Of a stretch of 9,943 bases of DNA, positions 6,591 through 9,943 are shown piece after piece. Position numbers and translations under genes: made by a program. The notes under the pieces were generated by a model. The model was not told where the DNA came from and ran no database searches. It saw only the letters and a program-made list of their open reading frames with translations. The stretch is from an uncultured Clostridia bacterium (GTDB taxonomy: Bacteria; Bacillota; Clostridia; Christensenellales; Aristaeellaceae): positions 1 through 9,943 of the forward strand of contig CAMDVP010000103.1 in assembly GCA_945877525.1 (NCBI GenBank). The letters are read 5' to 3'. Numbering within the stretch: the first letter of the stretch is position 1; each line of letters begins with the position of its first letter.

Positions 6591-6681
6591 GGCCAACGCC
6601 CCGGCCCGGTAAGCCCCTCACATACTGATGATGGGTAAAGATGGTTTGCCGATCATCCGTATCAGACGAAAGGAGCATACA

Positions 6682-7071
6682 ATGGCCGAAACTGTATTGG
6701 TATGCGTCACAGGCCAGCAATCCAGCCGCCGGCTGATTCACCGGGGTGCGGAAATCGCCCGGGAGCACGGCGCGTCCCTGCTGGTGCTGGCGGTGTCCGG
6801 TAGCGGGTTCAACCTGCTGGAAAATTCCTCTGTCAGTCAGGCGCTTAACGACCTGTACGCCCTCAGCGGCGAGGTAGGCGCCGAAATGACCATGTTATCC
6901 GACCACGACCCCCATCGGGCCATCTGCCAGTTTGCCCGCGCCCGGGGTGTAACCCGCCTGGTGCTGGGCGAGGGCCGCCCCGGCGACAGCCGCTTTGTGA
7001 CCCAGCTGATGCGCTCGCTTCCCCAGGTGGCCTTTACGGTAGAACCCACGTGCGAGCTTGCGCCCGTTTGA
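6682..7071 (+). CDS. UspA-fold protein resembling the KdpD universal-stress domain (129 aa)
   Basis: AAAGGAG lies 6 nt before the ATG at 6682; the longer frame from 6628 has no good ribosome binding site. The start ETVLVCVTG matches beta-1 of the Usp fold. It is followed by helix SSRRLIHRGAEIAREHGA, strand SLLVLAVSG and later GVTRLVLGEGRPG (about 89-101), the usual place of the Usp nucleotide loop. The pattern (VLVCV, RLI-RA-IA, GAE, A-C-FARARGVT-LVLG) is close to the Usp domain inserted in the KdpD potassium sensor, as opposed to classic UspA. The canonical ATP motif G-2x-G-9x-G-S/T is not evident. Being a stand-alone single domain of family-typical length, it is probably cytosolic, with a regulatory or nucleotide-sensing role. 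No kdp gene is present nearby. Confidence 0.75.
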   Translation: MAETVLVCVTGQQSSRRLIHRGAEIAREHGASLLVLAVSGSGFNLLENSSVSQALNDLYALSGEVGAEMTMLSDHDPHRAICQFARARGVTRLVLGEGRPGDSRFVTQLMRSLPQVAFTVEPTCELAPV

Positions 7072-7136
7072 TGCATGAAAAGCAGCTGATACCCCGTTTG
7101 ATTGGACGAAGGTTCCCTAAGAAAGGAAGGATTCCG

Positions 7137-9365
7137 ATGATGAAGAATCGGCTTGCCCGGTGGCTGGCAGTGCTTCTGTGCCTGTGCCTTATGCCCCTGC
7201 CCGCGCTGGCGGAAGGCCTTGACGATACTGTCGAGCCCACGCTGAGCGGCGGCACGCCCCAGCGGCTTTTCAGCGTGAAGGGCCACATGTACGCCCTGGT
7301 CAGCTGGGCCGGCATGTATGAGAAGGTAGAGGGCGGCTGGCAGCCCGCGCTGATGTTCAGCGACGGCAACGTCAGCATGGAATGTCTGGACGGCGCGGCC
7401 GCGGAGGAGGAAATCTATCTGCTGGCCCGCAGCTATGAGGACGATTCCTATTCCATTCAGCTGACCACCGTGCTGGACGACGGGCGGCTGACCGGGCTGG
7501 AACCGGTATGCGAGGTCAACCTTGGCATCGGCGAGGATGTGTATCCCCAGCTATGCGGCATGGCCACCGACGGCGAAAGCCTGTGGGTACTGCTCTACGC
7601 CGACAACTCCGGCATGGACTGGGGCAACAACAGCCTTTACCGCATTTCCCTGTCCGACGGTTCCGCCACTCTGGTGACCAAAAATTACTTTTCCGGCCTG
7701 ACGCTCCATGCCGATGGCCGCCTGCTGACCCGCTACTGGAACCAGCAGGAGGCATACAGCACAGAGGAAATTATCATGCCCGCGCTGGCGCTGATTGACC
7801 CCGCCTCCGGCGAGTATGAGACGCTCTGCTCCCTGCCCTCCGCCAGCTGCACGGGCATCGCGGTGGACGGCGAATATGTCTATCTGTCCGACACCAGCCA
7901 TGTGTACCGCTACGACGCTTCCTTTGCCGCCCCGGAGCTGGTGGCCTACCTGACCCCCGTCTATAGCAGTGACAATACAGCCGCGCTGGTCTTTTGCGGG
8001 CAATACTACGTGGCCTCCTGGGACGATGAATCCGGCGTCAAGTCCACCTCAACCGATCCGTCCCTGCTGCCCTCCACGGTGCTGCGCATTGCCGGCGGCT
8101 TCTATGATACGGAACTGCTGGGCGGCTTTTGCGCCGCGCACCCTGAGATTGCCGTGGAACTGGAGGACACCTACTATTATCAGGCGGAGGATATCCGCCA
8201 GAACATGACCTCCGGCGACAGCGCCTGCGACCTGTACGCCCTGTATTTCACCGAAGGATCCTACGACGCGCTGCGCCGCAAGGGCTACTGCGCCGACCTT
8301 TCCTCCAGCGAAACGCTCATGGCCGCCGTGGACAGCATGTATCCCTTCGTGCAGGATGTGCTGACCCAGGACGGCAAGCTGCACGCCGTCCCCCTGAACG
8401 TGTCAGCCACCACCATTGGCTACTACACCGCCGCCCTGGATAAGGTGGGGCTCACCGCGGACGATCTGCCCACCTCCCTGTGGGGGCTGCTGGACTTCAT
8501 CGAAGTATGGTATGAGGACTACGCCGACGAATACCCCGAAATCCAGCTGTTTGAATACAGCACGGATGATTACAGCACCCTGCTCAACCTGATCTTTGAA
8601 GCGCAGATGGCTGCCTGCGACCGGGAGGGCACCGCCCTGACCCTGGACACCCCCGTGGTCAGCAAGCTGCTAAGCCGGCTGGAGCAGCTCAAGCCCATCC
8701 TGCAGGAGACGTCCTCCAGCGACGGCGAAACCATGGTCTTTGATGCCGATTCTCCCGGAGCGCTGTTTTCCTCCTATGCCGACTGCCTCCCCAACCGCTA
8801 CGGCCACAACCCGTCCTATGAGGCCACGCCTCTGCTGCTCTCCCTGGACGAGGGCATGGAGCCTGCCCTGCACATGAACCTCTCCGGCATGATCCTGAAC
8901 CCCGCCAGTAAGAACGCGGAGGCCGCCATCACCTTCCTGGAGTATGTGGTGGAGCACATGCCCGCCGACCGCCGCATTGCCCTGGAGCCCGGCTACAACG
9001 AGCCCCTGGAGTACGAATACTACGCGAGCAACAAGAAGAACATTGCCGACTGGATCAGCGAAATGGAAGAGAGCATGGCCAACGCTTCCGAAGAGGAAAA
9101 GGCCATGTATGAGGACAACATCCAGTACGCCCGGGAAAGCCTGCAGAGCCTTGAGGATGAGCGCTGGGCCGTGGACGAGGAGGACATTGCCGCCTACCGC
9201 AGCCTGGCCGCAGCCCTGGTGGTTCCGACAAGCAACCCCTTCTATGGCGAATCTGCCAAGATGACCTCGCTCCTGCAGCGCTTCTCCGACGGCCAACTCA
9301 GCGCCGACCAATTTGTGAAGGAATTCAGCCGCATTTACCAGATGATTGAAATGGAAAACCAGTAA
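7137..9365 (+). CDS. Secreted solute-binding protein with N-terminal propeller-like region (742 aa)
   Basis: GGAAGG lies 6 nt before ATG 7137 (ATG 7140 is adjacent and possible). Residues 1-25 are a signal peptide ending PALA before E26. There is no lipobox cysteine, unlike most Gram-positive solute-binding lipoproteins. Residues about 40-305 are strand-rich and contain recurrent blade-like units (MATDGESLWVLLY, LHADGRLLTRYW, IAVDGEYVYLSD, LVFCGQYYVASW), suggesting a beta-propeller. From about 312 the sequence reads as an ABC extracellular solute-binding domain: VLRIAGGFYD, FCAAHPEIAVELE, then SACDLYALYF, GKLHAVPLNVSATTIGYYTAALDKVGL and MILNPASKNAEAAITFLEYV, typical of sugar or peptide binders. 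An acidic helical insert lies at about 635-685. No ABC permease or ATPase is in the window. The upstream gap of 65 bp has no terminator, so cotranscription with the Usp-like gene is likely. Confidence 0.8.
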   Translation: MMKNRLARWLAVLLCLCLMPLPALAEGLDDTVEPTLSGGTPQRLFSVKGHMYALVSWAGMYEKVEGGWQPALMFSDGNVSMECLDGAAAEEEIYLLARSYEDDSYSIQLTTVLDDGRLTGLEPVCEVNLGIGEDVYPQLCGMATDGESLWVLLYADNSGMDWGNNSLYRISLSDGSATLVTKNYFSGLTLHADGRLLTRYWNQQEAYSTEEIIMPALALIDPASGEYETLCSLPSASCTGIAVDGEYVYLSDTSHVYRYDASFAAPELVAYLTPVYSSDNTAALVFCGQYYVASWDDESGVKSTSTDPSLLPSTVLRIAGGFYDTELLGGFCAAHPEIAVELEDTYYYQAEDIRQNMTSGDSACDLYALYFTEGSYDALRRKGYCADLSSSETLMAAVDSMYPFVQDVLTQDGKLHAVPLNVSATTIGYYTAALDKVGLTADDLPTSLWGLLDFIEVWYEDYADEYPEIQLFEYSTDDYSTLLNLIFEAQMAACDREGTALTLDTPVVSKLLSRLEQLKPILQETSSSDGETMVFDADSPGALFSSYADCLPNRYGHNPSYEATPLLLSLDEGMEPALHMNLSGMILNPASKNAEAAITFLEYVVEHMPADRRIALEPGYNEPLEYEYYASNKKNIADWISEMEESMANASEEEKAMYEDNIQYARESLQSLEDERWAVDEEDIAAYRSLAAALVVPTSNPFYGESAKMTSLLQRFSDGQLSADQFVKEFSRIYQMIEMENQ

Positions 9366-9385
9366 TTTCCCCTCATTGGTGCATG

Positions 9386-9422
9386 AAATCAAAACCACCG
9401 GCCAAGCCGGTGGTTTTGATTT
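9386..9422. terminator. Perfect 17-bp symmetric hairpin, bidirectional terminator
   Basis: AAATCAAAACCACCGGC pairs perfectly with its inverted copy around a CAA loop. The stem has A-rich and T-rich outer arms, so it can stop transcription in both directions. It starts 20 bp after the solute-binding gene stop and faces the convergent ROK gene that ends at 9543. Confidence 0.9.
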
Positions 9423-9542
9423 ACCGAATCATTTGTACAAATCCAATGGACGTGATGGCCCTTCAATACCTTCCATCGTTCTGACTTTTGGGGTCAGCAC
9501 ATATATTCTCTTCAGCAAAATTCCGCCATGAATCAAATCGAT

Positions 9543-9943
9543 TTACACAAGAGAGAGAGCAAGCTTGGGCTTGGAGAATAGATGCTCAAAGACCAGATAG
9601 CACCCCCCCAACGGGTACTGCTCCTCGACCACTCTCCCGATATGCAAATGGATATTCAGTCCGAGATTCCCTGAATATTCCTCTACCGCATGAGTGGCTG
9701 ATACCATGAACGGACTGTCCTTGTGGATGGAGGGGCTGCCAACGATAACATCGCTTATCTCCAGCGTTTTGGCCAGGTTGGACACGGATACGCCGAAGAT
9801 CTGGCCGGCGTCCTGCAGAACCATTATCGCATTGGCATCATCAGCGTTTGCTCTTTCAATCACTTCGTCAAACGAGACACTAACGCGGGTAAGGGCCTGA
9901 TACTGATTTGCAATGGCCTGCTGACCCGCATAAGTTTCAAGAC
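9543..9943 (-). CDS. ROK-family protein, probably a transcriptional regulator (C-terminal part only)
   Basis: The frame is open from the right edge to the TAA at 9543, giving 133 visible residues; the N-terminus lies outside the window. The first visible residues LETYAG match the end of the ROK signature (C-x-CG-x-x-GCLE-x-Y). The stretch QDAGQIFGVSVSNLAKTLEISDVIVGSPS matches the ROK C-terminal helix and the strand usually written lNP-x-x-ivIGG, here with GS in place of GG. The end, YPLGGCYLVFEHLF, matches the usual G-A/G-A helix. ROK proteins are sugar kinases or sugar-responsive repressors (NagC/XylR type). Which one this is depends on a DNA-binding N-terminus not seen here. The gene is more AT-rich than its left neighbours. 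Its convergence with a sugar-type solute-binding gene is suggestive only. Confidence 0.8.
   Translation of the reverse strand, partial: LETYAGQQAIANQYQALTRVSVSFDEVIERANADDANAIMVLQDAGQIFGVSVSNLAKTLEISDVIVGSPSIHKDSPFMVSATHAVEEYSGNLGLNIHLHIGRVVEEQYPLGGCYLVFEHLFSKPKLALSLV

Noticed and set aside
6622..6662. Imperfect inverted repeat ATACTGATGA / TCATCCGTAT before the Usp-like gene
   Set aside because: It has one mismatch in 10 bp, a 21-nt loop and no T-tract; too weak for a terminator or a riboswitch call.
9423..9542. AT-rich gap between the terminator and the ROK gene stop
   Set aside because: No ORF with a ribosome binding site, no second terminator and no repeat beyond the 10-bp palindrome AAATCGATTT; nothing is called here.
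1..9943. CRISPR array, tRNA/rRNA, insertion sequence or prophage signals
   Set aside because: No regularly spaced long repeats, no tRNA-like cloverleaf, no transposase or integrase motifs were seen on either strand.

Overview
The window looks like a chromosomal segment of a fairly GC-rich Firmicute, probably a gut-type Clostridia member. The evidence is AGGAGG-type ribosome binding sites before nearly every gene, a classic HAMP/HisKA two-component pair, Gram-positive style secreted proteins and GC-rich third codon positions. The lineage is an inference; there is no rRNA or other phylogenetic marker. No CRISPR, tRNA, IS element or phage gene was seen.

Left block (1-2846, all minus strand): a tightly packed signalling operon. 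An OmpR/PhoB-type response regulator (2106-2774) overlaps a membrane histidine kinase (685-2109) by 4 nt. The kinase overlaps a 54-residue single-pass membrane protein (528-692) by 8 nt. A secreted protein (435 to beyond base 1) follows behind its own promoter. The most striking feature is a set of 11-bp direct repeats (consensus CGTTTACAACT in the gene direction). There are three copies directly upstream of the -10 of the secreted protein and two upstream of the response regulator. This is the expected layout of an autoregulated system whose dedicated output is the secreted protein.

Middle block (2910-5922, minus strand): from a recognisable promoter come a 708-residue polytopic membrane protein with a C-terminal PlsC-like acyltransferase domain (3738-5864) and a secreted two-module protein with a C-terminal CxxC (3057-3671). 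They end at an elaborate compound hairpin with a T-tract (2910-2981).

Right block (6058-9422, plus strand): divergent from the acyltransferase. A TTGACA/17/CATCAT promoter precedes a small two-TM protein (6129-6590). A UspA-fold protein resembling the KdpD Usp domain (6682-7071) and a 742-residue secreted protein (7137-9365) follow. The last seems to join an N-terminal propeller-like domain to an ABC-type extracellular solute-binding domain. A perfect 17-bp symmetric hairpin (9386-9422) ends this block. It is also placed to stop the convergent minus-strand ROK-family gene (9543 to beyond the right edge), of which only the C-terminal part is present. The two window ends (about 1-690 and 9423-9943) are visibly more AT-rich than the middle.
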